This document shows positions 29,320 through 38,297 of a stretch of 64,000 nucleotides of DNA, piece after piece (the first letter of the stretch is position 1; each line of letters opens with the position of its first letter). This DNA comes from Zygosaccharomyces rouxii. Lineage: Eukaryota; Ascomycota; Saccharomycetes; Saccharomycetales; Saccharomycetaceae. The stretch is from positions 496,001 to 560,000 of the forward strand of contig NC_012994.1 in assembly GCF_000026365.1 (NCBI RefSeq), given 5' to 3'. The notes under the pieces were generated by a model. That model was not told the origin of the DNA. It searched no databases and was given only the letters and a program-made list of their open reading frames with translations. The position numbers and the translations under genes were made by a program.

Positions 29320-32300
29320 TTAATGCGAAACTTTCTGCGAAAGAATCTCGGATTGAGAAGTAAAAGTGCTGTAGGCCTCGAATGGATCGTGGAGAGCATT
29401 TTTCTCGAGATCTGCCTCAGGGTTCTGTGCTCTTGCTTGACCTCTGAAATAGAGTCTCTTGCCAAATTTCCACAATTCCGCTCCGATCCAAAATACAAAT
29501 GTAAATCCAATGGAGATCCCCCATTCATAACCAATGGACTTATGTAAAAAGACACTGGTATTGATGACAGGAATGTAAACTACTGGAAATGCACCAGCAA
29601 ATCCAACTACAATGGACCAAAACAAAAATTTGTTTTCATAAACGTCTCTGAAGAATTGGCGACAGGGCTCATCAGTCTCAGGTTGTCTTCTAAAGAAAGA
29701 CCTCCTCATATCAACCACTTCCCAAGCAAGTACAAGAGCACACCACGTCATAGTGGCAAATGCACATGAACGTGCTCTGAACACATCATGACAAGGACTC
29801 GTATAACTCTTGTTACAGTTGCGCGCTAAGTTACCAGCGTCCTTACCATAAAGCACGGTGGTGAAGCTTCCCATACAGACTGCAGCTATGATGACACCAT
29901 AGCTAATCATGTCAAAAATCACCTCCCAAGTAAAGATTCCTGCGCTTGAGTCATTAGGAGGTCTTTCCATGAGATCTGGAGCTGCCCTCTCAAGACCCAA
30001 ACCCATGGCTGGGAAGCAAGACGTGAATACAATGATCCATAGCACTTCTACGGGAGAAAGAGCAAATACTGATTTGCCATCCTCATCCTGGAATGCCAGA
30101 CCAACGACGAGGTATAGAGCTTGCGCTACGTTCTCCGCAAGTAATTGCAATACAAACTTTTGGATATTATCAGTCATTCTACGTCCTTCTTCCACAGCAT
30201 TGAGAATAGAGGAAAAATTATCATCACTGAGCACAATATCAGAAGCATCCTTGGCAACATCTGAACCGTTTAATCCCATAGAGATCCCGACATTAGCCAT
30301 CTTTAAAGAGGGCGAATCGTTGACACCATCACCGGTCATAGCACAGAACTTCCCACGACGGTGCAAGGCTTCAATCATACGAACTTTTGTTTGAGGCGAG
30401 CATCTTGAAATGACTAGAGGTAAAACTGGAAGTTCATCAACCTGGTTTTCATCTAGACTATCGAATTGTGAACCAGTCATTACCATAACGTCAACAACTT
30501 CTTTAGGATAATGGTAAAGATTGGTGGGCAGGATGCCCACCTCTTGAGCAATGGCTTTAGCAGTACCTGGGAAATCACCAGTCAACATGTGGACATTAAT
30601 ACCGGCCTTGTGAAATTTTTTAACGGCACCCAATGATTCTGGTCTTGGAGGATCATAAATACCAATCAGTCCCAAGAAGCACAATCCAGCTTCTACTTTA
30701 GAACGTTTTTCTATTGGCTCTTCCTTTCCCATGACTTTCTTTGCGAATGCCAGCACTCTTAGACCGCCAGATGATAGTGAATCGACATTATTAAGAATGC
30801 CTTCCACGTCTTTTTCAGTTAGTGGTACCATACCGCCAGATGTATCACCGTACCAATATTCACAACAATCTAGAACACTTTCAAAGGCTCCCTTAGTGTA
30901 AACACAACGTGATTTGTCCTGGTTACTTTCAAACACAGCGGACATCCTTTTGATTGTTGAATCAAAGGGAAACTCTTTAACATTCTGGAACTCTTGACTT
31001 CTTTCTTCTCTGCCGCCCATTTCGGCAACAAACGTCTGAATTGCGACTTCAGTGGGATCACCTTGACCAACCCAATTTTCCTTCTCATCATCCCACCTCA
31101 CCTTTGCCACATTTGCCAATGCGGCTGTATCTAACCATTGGGTGAAATACGAACGCTGCATGTCTTCAGGAAGCTTATTGTCGTTGTAAAGATTGACAAA
31201 ATCTTGTAAAATGCCAACATCTTCATCATTATTATGGGCAAATTCGTGTGGTGATAGACGAGGAATAATTTTAATACATGAGTCCTTACCAACACTCTCA
31301 ACTAATACAGTACCAAACCCGGGAACCCAAATTTGACGGGGAACCATTAACCCTTGAGTCAAAGTACCGGTCTTATCCGAGCAAATATCGGTCACTGCTC
31401 CCAGTGCCTCCAATGAGTCCAAACTTCTGACCAAAACATTTCTGGTGACCATGACAGCGGCTCCAACAGACATAGTGATTGTTAGGACTACCACCAGAGA
31501 AGAGGGAATCATTGACAATGCCACGCAAACGGCATAAATGGCTACACCACGATCGACATTAAACTTTTGAGATGCCATAACAACAATGGCAAATAGGACA
31601 GCGATAAAGAACAAAAGAATTGCCAATTTAGATAGTTTACGATGCAATGGTGTCCCAATTGTAGTACCTAAAAATACACCAGCGGTATTATGAACCGTCC
31701 TGTAGGCATTGACAACCCAAGATTTGGCCGGATCTCTAGACACAATAGTTTGCTTACTACGTAACGAATCTGCAACTTTACCAATTTCAGTATCCAATCC
31801 TGTGCGGATCACGATTCCCCTAGCACGTCCTTTGACCACAGACGAAGAGGAATAAGCTAGATTGAGCCTATCACCAACGGGTGTATCCTTGTCACTGTCG
31901 TACACAGCCTGATAATCCTTAGCTACTGGTAATGATTCTCCTGTCAAAAGAGCTTCATCGGTTTCAAAATTACTGGCTTCCATCAATCTCAGATCAGCGG
32001 GAACGCTATCGCCGACGCGAACTTCACATATATCACCAACAACCACTGTTGCAGACTCCACACTTACATGTTTTCCCTCCCTGATCACGGTAGCAGTAGG
32101 GGAAGTCAATGATTTCAAAGAGTTCATTGTTTTGGATGCCTTAAACTCTTGGAACACTCCAATGCTTACATTTACACCGACGACAAACGCAATCACACCA
32201 CCTGTAATCCAATCTCTAATGGCGAAAGATATCACCATTGATATGAAAAGAACCATAACCATCGCATTACATACCTGATGAATGACAAGAGACTTGTAGT

Positions 32301-32466
32301 CGATCCCAGTGTCTTCTCCTAGGTTGTTCGGACCTCCATGTTTCAGCCGTGCGTGTGCTTCATTTGCATTGAGTCCGTGTTCCGTATCGGTGCCTACGAC
32401 TTGGGCAGTCTGTGCAATATCAAGAGTGTGGAACAAATCGTTTTCCTTCACTTCATTCAAATTCAT
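29320..32466 (-). CDS. ENA1: ENA-type P-type Na+(K+)-exporting ATPase
   Basis: This 1048-residue type IID P-type ATPase pumps Na+, Li+ or K+ out across the plasma membrane, which matters for salt and alkaline tolerance. TGES lies at 175-178, the phosphorylated Asp motif DKTGTLT starts at 364, and TGDGVNDSPSLK is present in the hinge. Membrane segments near 60-105, 275-335 and a C-terminal set fit a ten-helix topology. Sc carries a tandem array of ENA genes at YDR038C-YDR040C; only one copy is present here. The promoter, shared on one side with TRM7's 3' end, has a palindromic element (separate entry). Confidence 0.96.
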   Translation of the reverse strand: MNLNEVKENDLFHTLDIAQTAQVVGTDTEHGLNANEAHARLKHGGPNNLGEDTGIDYKSLVIHQVCNAMVMVLFISMVISFAIRDWITGGVIAFVVGVNVSIGVFQEFKASKTMNSLKSLTSPTATVIREGKHVSVESATVVVGDICEVRVGDSVPADLRLMEASNFETDEALLTGESLPVAKDYQAVYDSDKDTPVGDRLNLAYSSSSVVKGRARGIVIRTGLDTEIGKVADSLRSKQTIVSRDPAKSWVVNAYRTVHNTAGVFLGTTIGTPLHRKLSKLAILLFFIAVLFAIVVMASQKFNVDRGVAIYAVCVALSMIPSSLVVVLTITMSVGAAVMVTRNVLVRSLDSLEALGAVTDICSDKTGTLTQGLMVPRQIWVPGFGTVLVESVGKDSCIKIIPRLSPHEFAHNNDEDVGILQDFVNLYNDNKLPEDMQRSYFTQWLDTAALANVAKVRWDDEKENWVGQGDPTEVAIQTFVAEMGGREERSQEFQNVKEFPFDSTIKRMSAVFESNQDKSRCVYTKGAFESVLDCCEYWYGDTSGGMVPLTEKDVEGILNNVDSLSSGGLRVLAFAKKVMGKEEPIEKRSKVEAGLCFLGLIGIYDPPRPESLGAVKKFHKAGINVHMLTGDFPGTAKAIAQEVGILPTNLYHYPKEVVDVMVMTGSQFDSLDENQVDELPVLPLVISRCSPQTKVRMIEALHRRGKFCAMTGDGVNDSPSLKMANVGISMGLNGSDVAKDASDIVLSDDNFSSILNAVEEGRRMTDNIQKFVLQLLAENVAQALYLVVGLAFQDEDGKSVFALSPVEVLWIIVFTSCFPAMGLGLERAAPDLMERPPNDSSAGIFTWEVIFDMISYGVIIAAVCMGSFTTVLYGKDAGNLARNCNKSYTSPCHDVFRARSCAFATMTWCALVLAWEVVDMRRSFFRRQPETDEPCRQFFRDVYENKFLFWSIVVGFAGAFPVVYIPVINTSVFLHKSIGYEWGISIGFTFVFWIGAELWKFGKRLYFRGQARAQNPEADLEKNALHDPFEAYSTFTSQSEILSQKVSH

Positions 32467-32606
32467 TCTGTTTGGCCTTTTAAACCAAATCTAGAGAAAG
32501 ACTCCCCTCACATCCCATTCTGGTGATATCTATCCGCCTTTTATACCCTTCATATGTAGGGAACTTTGGAGGGGAGATTTACAGGGTCCAGTTTCCAGAA
32601 ATCATT

Positions 32607-32629
32607 CCGAAAATCGGACGCCCGTCCGA
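32607..32629. promoter_or_regulatory. CCG/CGG palindromic element in the ENA promoter
   Basis: TCGGACG at 32614-32620 mirrors CGTCCGA at 32623-32629 across CC, giving a perfect 16-bp palindrome with CGG-N8-CCG geometry. It is preceded by CCG at 32607-32609, so CCG-N5-CGG is also present. Such CGG pairs are typical targets of Zn2Cys6 regulators. The ENA start is about 140 bp away on the minus strand. An AGGGG stress-element motif lies near 32572. Confidence 0.55.
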
Positions 32630-32765
32630 CTATTGAGGAGAAAATGAGAGAACGTGCCCCCATGCGTCCGTAATACACGTATCAATACGTTTATCTAATT
32701 ACTAATTTTACAGAATGCCACCTTATCGTTGCTACTATCTAACCATACACAATCAAATGCAAATC

Positions 32766-33641
32766 TCATACGGCGCGAGTGAGTCTTCCTGACCGTTTAA
32801 GCTCTAATGCTCGCTTGTAAGGGGGGTTCGTTGGGCCTTGTACAGGGTCCAAAGAAGTGGCTGAGGGTTCCACGTGGTATGTGGCGTCAGAATCGAAGCT
32901 CTCTAGTGAACCGCAGGCCATGAAGGGTGCAATGGTTCGATTCTCATTAGATCCGACAGGGCAATCTTGAAAGAACTCTACAACACTACTGTTGGTATCT
33001 AACGATGGTTGCCAGCCTTCAGGCGGATTGTAGCCTTGACAAACTACGAACGCCTCTAGGGATGAACCTCTTGATGATCTCGGCTTTGCACACGTTACTT
33101 GGTCAAACAGGTACCCTAGTTGTGCATATATCAAATCGATATCTCTTCCGCGGAATATCTTTGCTACAAATGTTCCGCCTCTTTTCAGGATGCAAACTGT
33201 CAGCTGTAGGGCACTCATAATCAACTGCTGCTGCACGTATTCATCCAAGTCGTGCAAACCAGTAACATCAGGCGCACCATCACTACAAACAAAATCAGCT
33301 CTGTGATTACCAAAGAGCTCTAGGATTTGATGCAATGTTCTTGGATGGGTAATATCAGCTTGTAGAGTGGTCACATGGTCGATTGGCATCATAGCCTGTA
33401 GATCGACCGCAACAATCTGCCTATCGGTATAATCATCTTTATCAAACAGTTTCCTCGAGAGTACCTGAGACCACGAACCAGGGGCAGCGCATAGATCAAC
33501 GACTCTTTTCAAATTGGGGTCATCGAGGAAATGGAATTCCTCGTTGAGCTGTAAGAGTTTGAAAGCTGAGCGAGCTCGGTATCCTTGCTCTTTGGCCTTT
33601 CGGTAATACAAATCACGCTTGTCCTTACTACTTTTACCCAT
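32766..33641 (-). CDS. TRM7: Trm7, tRNA anticodon-loop 2'-O-methyltransferase
   Basis: This 291-residue FtsJ/RrmJ-family methyltransferase methylates the 2'-OH of positions 32 and 34 in certain tRNAs, including tRNA-Phe, using S-adenosylmethionine. It starts [29 protein letters not shown] in the family pattern (first part [13 protein letters not shown]), and has the SAM-binding motif [18 protein letters not shown] and SDGAPDVTG, with [10 protein letters not shown] for the catalytic Lys. The frame extends to a TTG at 33674, but the ATG at 33641 matches the family start. It corresponds to YBR061C and is divergent from RSM10. Confidence 0.96.
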   Translation of the reverse strand: MGKSSKDKRDLYYRKAKEQGYRARSAFKLLQLNEEFHFLDDPNLKRVVDLCAAPGSWSQVLSRKLFDKDDYTDRQIVAVDLQAMMPIDHVTTLQADITHPRTLHQILELFGNHRADFVCSDGAPDVTGLHDLDEYVQQQLIMSALQLTVCILKRGGTFVAKIFRGRDIDLIYAQLGYLFDQVTCAKPRSSRGSSLEAFVVCQGYNPPEGWQPSLDTNSSVVEFFQDCPVGSNENRTIAPFMACGSLESFDSDATYHVEPSATSLDPVQGPTNPPYKRALELKRSGRLTRAV

Positions 33642-33854
33642 GAAGAAATATAGGAACCAACAACAGCTTCTCAAGCATTCTGTTTAGTATTGTTCTTGAT
33701 TTATGCATGTTTTTCTCTTCTATGATTTTTTCAACTAATTTTTCACCGATGTCTAGTATGAAAAAAAAAAAAAAGAAGCATGGTTGAAGCTTAAGAATAT
33801 AAGTAAATTCATCGTTATAGTGGCAGTAGAAGCTCCCCCAGTGCCAATTTCAAC

Positions 33855-34502
33855 ATGTTAAGGAGATCTCTTTACCTATCCAGGTTTATCAGATGGCAGT
33901 CTAACTCTGCAGAAATTCCATCAGGCGTGCCTCCATTTGCACAACGTTCACCATTGACTAAGGAAAATGCTAGCGAAAAACCATTGCCTATTAACGTAGA
34001 AGCTGTTTACCATGCTCCATTAAAGATTCCAATTCAATACGGTGATCTAGTCGCAGATTTACAACTGCGCTCCTATGATCATGAAAGTTTAGACTTCTTT
34101 GCAGATTTTATCATGAGAACTGGATTTTACTTGGGGATGCCATTGACTGGTCCTAAACCATTCCCAACGAGAAGAGAACGTTGGACCGTTATTAGGTCAC
34201 CATTCGTACACGCAAAATCCAAGGAAAATTTCGAAAGACACACCCATAAGAGACTAATTCGTGTTTGGGACAGTAATCCTGAAGTTGTACAGATGTGGTT
34301 ATCATATATTACCAAACACTCAGTAGCGGGCGTCGGTGCCAAGTGTAACGTTTACCAACGTGCTGGGTTATCATTGGACATGGATAATGCAGCTAGCGAA
34401 CTACAGCAATCACCAGTCGGTGAAAGTCATAATATGGATGAGGCCGTTGGTGAAAAAGTGTTGGAACTATTGAACAGCGATGAATTCAAGAAACATCTAT
34501 AA
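33855..34502 (+). CDS. RSM10: Mitochondrial small-subunit ribosomal protein uS10m (Rsm10)
   Basis: This 215-residue protein is a mitochondrial member of the S10 ribosomal family. The first 25 residues ([15 protein letters not shown]) are basic and serine-rich, typical of a cleaved mitochondrial presequence. The S10 core includes [56 protein letters not shown] (in parts: [19 protein letters not shown], then [15 protein letters not shown]). It is the ortholog of YDR041W, lying between TRM7 and the YBR062C homolog as expected for the merged order. Confidence 0.95.
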   Translation: MLRRSLYLSRFIRWQSNSAEIPSGVPPFAQRSPLTKENASEKPLPINVEAVYHAPLKIPIQYGDLVADLQLRSYDHESLDFFADFIMRTGFYLGMPLTGPKPFPTRRERWTVIRSPFVHAKSKENFERHTHKRLIRVWDSNPEVVQMWLSYITKHSVAGVGAKCNVYQRAGLSLDMDNAASELQQSPVGESHNMDEAVGEKVLELLNSDEFKKHL

Positions 34503-34577
34503 CAACCTTCTATTTTTTTTCCTTCTTCTTTAATATCTTGTACATATAACAAATATACACTGCGTTTTTTCCCTATT

Positions 34578-35153
34578 TTACCCAAACATACCCCAGTCCT
34601 CTTCTAGTTCTACTTGACTAGTATCTATCCCCGGCTTGTGCGACATTACATCGTCCCTACATAGTGGGCAACTGGTACTCTTGGATAACCAGACGCTAAT
34701 GCATTCTAAATCAAACTTGTGGTTACAATGTGGTAATTCAGCAACCAATGGATGATCATCCTCCTTATAGGTACAGCAACAGATTGGACAACTATCATCT
34801 TCTTTGATTTTCGATGCTGGGATTCGAGGCAAGGAGTCGATAAACGATTCAGAACAACCCTTCTTATCCGATTGTTCCATTTGTTCCATCCATTCTTGTT
34901 GTAAAGACGCGGGAATCATTTGTGAAAGTAGAAGAAGCAGCATACTGTTATCAACATCTTCTTCACTGTTATTATTGCCAAATGTCTGGAATAATTCTTG
35001 GAACTGTGATCTCGTCTCACGTCTATCGACACTGGCACTTCTAGCGTCTTCTGAATTCTCCCTTGAGAGTCCATGCTCCTCTAGAGAAAAGTGTTAGTCA
35101 TTTGCAAATATGAAGGATTTATTTAGACTATTCATACCTTCATAAGTCGACAT
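34578..35153 (-). CDS. RING-H2 finger protein, spliced (YBR062C ortholog)
   Basis: This is a two-exon gene: exon 1 at 35138-35153, intron at 35081-35137, exon 2 at 34578-35080, giving 172 residues. Splicing joins MSTYE to EEHGLSREN, which aligns with the Sc protein's N-terminus (MSTYEEEHG). A C3H2C3 RING follows near the C-terminus: CPICCCTYKEDDHPLVAELP, then CNHKFDLECISVWLSKSTSCPLCRD (key residues C-x2-C, H, C, C-x2-C). It ends in the conserved ELEEDWGMFG. RING-H2 proteins of this kind are ubiquitin ligases; the substrate is unknown. The Met at 34943 that would open a shorter frame is internal. Confidence 0.93.
35081..35137 (-). other. Spliceosomal intron in the YBR062C homolog (57 nt)
   Basis: The 5' splice site is GTATGA, the branch region TGACTAAC, and the 3' splice site CTCTAG. 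The 5' site and the first branch base both depart from the yeast consensus (GTATGT, TACTAAC). Sc YBR062C has an intron at the same place as I recall it. Confidence 0.85.
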
Positions 35154-35315
35154 CTTCTACCTTTATTCTACCACTTATGCTTTGCAATCGACTATAGTTA
35201 GTTACTGATTCATGTACGCGAAGATCTTCTCAGTTTGTATAGTAAACATAACAAAACTCGAAGATTCTATAGAGAAGGGAAAAAACCTACCACTACAAAT
35301 CACCACTTAGCATCA

Positions 35316-36419
35316 ATGAGTAATGGTCCTAAGCCAGATGCAGCCAAGGTAAGAAGGGATTCACTTTTGCAGCGAAACATGCTGCTCAGTATGAGACTTA
35401 ACAACAGCGGTAATAATGAAAACCAACAAATTGGTCAATTAACCTCTGAAAAGAATAATGGGAATTGGAGGAAGACCCTGGGAGTACCGAGAAAACTTTC
35501 CATACGATCCAGTAAAGTTGGCTCTCCCATTACAGGGAAAGTAAACAATACAACTCATGGTAATCCTAATGTTAACGGGAAGAGGTATTCACCACAACAT
35601 TCACCGAAGTTGAATCTGAAGTCGTTATCACTTAAGGATTTCGAAATTGGTAAAAAATTGGGTAAGGGTAAGTTTGGTAGAGTTTATTGCGTAAGGCATA
35701 AGGTTACAGGGTTCATATGTGCCATGAAAGTCATGGAAAAGCAAGAGATCATGCAATATAACGTTCAAAAACAATTCAGGAGAGAAGTTGAAATTCAAAG
35801 CTCTTTGAACCACCAAAATTTAACTAAATTGTACGGTTACTTCCACGATGATAAACGTGTATATCTGCTGATGGAATATTTGGTCAATGGTGAATTATAC
35901 AAACTACTAAGGGCCAAGGGACCATTAGACGATATTTTTGCTTCTCACTACGTGTATCAAATGGCAGATGCTCTTGACTATATGCATCAAAGGAATATAA
36001 TACATCGTGATGTGAAGCCTGAAAATATACTGATTGGATTTGACAATACTGTGAAATTGACTGATTTTGGCTGGAGTATCATCAATCCTCGTGGCACCAA
36101 AAGGAAGACCATGTGTGGTACCCTTGACTATTTATCTCCAGAACTCATAGCTTCTAAAGAATATGATGATAAAGTGGACGTTTGGGCTCTTGGTGTATTA
36201 ACATTTGAATTGGTGGTGAATTCACCACCTTTTGAAGAAGATTCTAAAGAACTTACATCCAAGAGAATTGTCAGAGGTGATTTAAAGTTTCCCAATCACA
36301 TATCTTCAGATGCGCAAGATTTAATTACTAAACTACTACGACATAATTCAAAGGATAGAATATCACTACGTGAAGTGAAGCAGCATCCATGGATAACGAA
36401 AAACAGACCATTTTGGTGA
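35316..36419 (+). CDS. IPL1: Ipl1, Aurora kinase
   Basis: This 367-residue Aurora kinase is the catalytic subunit of the chromosomal passenger complex, correcting kinetochore-microtubule attachments. The kinase domain spans about 109-360: GKGKFG 116-121, catalytic Lys in AMKVM (K138), HRDVKPEN from 230, DFG 250-252. The Aurora activation loop [14 protein letters not shown] has the phosphorylatable Thr at about 265. The N-terminal 100 residues are basic and disordered. The frame opens with TTG at 35235; the ATG at 35316 gives the same length as Sc Ipl1 as I recall it. Convergent MRH4 ends 55 bp after its stop. It is the ortholog of YPL209C. Confidence 0.97.
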   Translation: MSNGPKPDAAKVRRDSLLQRNMLLSMRLNNSGNNENQQIGQLTSEKNNGNWRKTLGVPRKLSIRSSKVGSPITGKVNNTTHGNPNVNGKRYSPQHSPKLNLKSLSLKDFEIGKKLGKGKFGRVYCVRHKVTGFICAMKVMEKQEIMQYNVQKQFRREVEIQSSLNHQNLTKLYGYFHDDKRVYLLMEYLVNGELYKLLRAKGPLDDIFASHYVYQMADALDYMHQRNIIHRDVKPENILIGFDNTVKLTDFGWSIINPRGTKRKTMCGTLDYLSPELIASKEYDDKVDVWALGVLTFELVVNSPPFEEDSKELTSKRIVRGDLKFPNHISSDAQDLITKLLRHNSKDRISLREVKQHPWITKNRPFW

Positions 36420-36474
36420 TTTCAATACCACTATCATTTTTGCCAAATATATCGTATTTACAAGCATTATCTAA

Positions 36475-38094
36475 TCATACCAACGCCATGTTCTTTCTTG
36501 CAACTTTTGGTACCGCTTTGGCCCAAGATTTTGTAGATTTATCAACAATCATAAATACTCTACCACCTTGACGCATCCTACCTGTTCTCCCCACCCTATG
36601 CACTAGATCAATAGAAGTTTTAGGGACATCAAAGAGAATCACGTTACGAAGAGCTTGAAAGTTAAGTCCTCTCGCCATAAGATCCGTAGTGATAAGTACT
36701 TTGAGCTTTTGAGAAAGTGCACCCTGGCTTTTAATCCTAGAGGGTATTGTAATATTGGAATCCGGTATTTGAAAGCTTTTCGTAGATTCCTGTGTATCTG
36801 TTTTTGGCTCTTCAGCGGTTAGTGGTTTGGGAGGTTGAATAAAAGCTTGAATCTTTTTAGACCGTTCCTCTACACTATCGTCACCGCTCAACCCAACACA
36901 TGTGTGACCATAATTTTGGGTTAATTTTTCCACTAATATGGGGACATCTCTCTTTTCATTGACAAATACAATACACCTCTTGTCGAGATTTGGTTCAGTA
37001 CCATCGTTAGTGATCGCGTAAAGTATCTGAGCCAAAGCTCTAACTTTTGAATTCTTATAAGGGCTAACAGCTGCATCAATTACTTTGAAATCAAGAGAGT
37101 TGGGTAACTTGTGTAATCTGGGGGTCGTTATAGGTACGACGGTGGGAAATAAACGTTGTAGGGTCTTATTAAACTCGTTGGGAATCGTAGCGGAACAAAA
37201 AACTACATGGTTGGCATTTGGTAATTTTCTAATGGCCGCATAGGTGTCTTCAACCCATGATTGATCCAATAAAGTATCTGCTTCGTCTAGAGCAACGAAT
37301 TTCACTTGAGACAATATTCTATCAGGTCTACTGATCATATTGATGTGAAATAGAGAAAGTAATTTGGCAGGAGTCGTCACCAATATATCTATTCTATTTT
37401 TGACGGCTTCCAAAAATTCTACATGTGGCATCCCACTACGCCATCTGAAAGTGTGCATGCCCAATGATTCCTCCGCTTTTGAGATAGTATTATAAACTTG
37501 ATCTACTAATTCATGCGTAGGAACCAAGATGACTGATCGAATAATTGCCTTCTCTTGAAAACGTTTCCAACGTTCTGGGTCCTCCTCTTCTTGTCTCTTC
37601 AAATAATCCAGCATTGGAGCAAAATATGCTATGGTTTTACCAGAACCTGTCTCTGCAGCAATCGCATGTGTTTGTAATTTCGGATCCATCAAAGAAGATG
37701 ACAATTTTTTAACAGAAATTACTTGAATTGGAGACGGCCTTATGCTATTCAAATCCTCACCTTTGACCAGGGATTCCTGGAAGATCAATTGCTTAACGGC
37801 CTGTCTGACCTGCGGTAAAAGCTTCAAATGCTCAAATTCTGTAATTTTTGAAATTAATCTGGCAGCACTTTCAGAATTAGCAGCTTCATTTTCTTTCAAT
37901 CCACTAAAGTTCCCATAATTGAATACCGTTGATTTTGAGCCTTTCTTCTTTGATGATCCCACTGCAGAAGCTAATTTTAGCCCTTTCTTCGAAAAAGAAC
38001 TTCGCTTAGAACCCTTGGAATAGTACCGTACAAAGCACCCTAGTACATTTTGTTGCCAGGAACTCAACCGCATTAATGTCGAAGTTCGAATCAT
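36475..38094 (-). CDS. MRH4: Mrh4, mitochondrial DEAD-box RNA helicase
   Basis: This 539-residue helicase acts in assembly of the mitochondrial large ribosomal subunit. A basic N-terminus (MIRTSTLMRLSSWQ…RYYSKGSKRSS) looks like a mitochondrial targeting sequence. Helicase motifs appear in order: Walker A as AETGSGKT (motif I), TPAKLL (Ib), DEAD in VALDEADTLL (II), SAT (III), then LITTDLMARGLNF and HRVGRTGRM (V and VI). It is the ortholog of YGL064C. In Sc that gene lies beside PUS2 (YGL063W), the duplicate of PUS1, which is nearby here, consistent with an unduplicated genome. Confidence 0.96.
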   Translation of the reverse strand: MIRTSTLMRLSSWQQNVLGCFVRYYSKGSKRSSFSKKGLKLASAVGSSKKKGSKSTVFNYGNFSGLKENEAANSESAARLISKITEFEHLKLLPQVRQAVKQLIFQESLVKGEDLNSIRPSPIQVISVKKLSSSLMDPKLQTHAIAAETGSGKTIAYFAPMLDYLKRQEEEDPERWKRFQEKAIIRSVILVPTHELVDQVYNTISKAEESLGMHTFRWRSGMPHVEFLEAVKNRIDILVTTPAKLLSLFHINMISRPDRILSQVKFVALDEADTLLDQSWVEDTYAAIRKLPNANHVVFCSATIPNEFNKTLQRLFPTVVPITTPRLHKLPNSLDFKVIDAAVSPYKNSKVRALAQILYAITNDGTEPNLDKRCIVFVNEKRDVPILVEKLTQNYGHTCVGLSGDDSVEERSKKIQAFIQPPKPLTAEEPKTDTQESTKSFQIPDSNITIPSRIKSQGALSQKLKVLITTDLMARGLNFQALRNVILFDVPKTSIDLVHRVGRTGRMRQGGRVFMIVDKSTKSWAKAVPKVARKNMALV

Positions 38095-38139
38095 GAAGTT
38101 TAGACCTCTTCTCTACCGCTAAACATTACTTTATAGTTG

Positions 38140-38203
38140 AGCTCATCGCTTAGATTTCAAAATTCGTTAGTAGCGATGGTGCTTCAACATGGAAAAATTT
38201 TGC
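38140..38203. promoter_or_regulatory. PAC and RRPE elements between MRH4 and SRP72
   Basis: AGCTCATCGC at 38140-38149 is a perfect PAC on the minus strand. GGAAAAATTTTGC at 38191-38203 is an RRPE-like element. The 203-bp region is shared by the two divergent genes, so either could be the target. Confidence 0.6.
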
Positions 38204-38297
38204 AAGTCATAAGCATAAGTAAACTATGAAGCCATTAACCACCACATCGAATTCGACCTTTTTTTTGGGAAGTTAGGCGGTTTGAAAGCTTATAGGG

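Noticed and set aside
34578..34943. A 121-residue RING protein starting at the Met at 34943
   Set aside because: The reading frame continues upstream to a spliced start that aligns with the known homolog, so this Met is internal.
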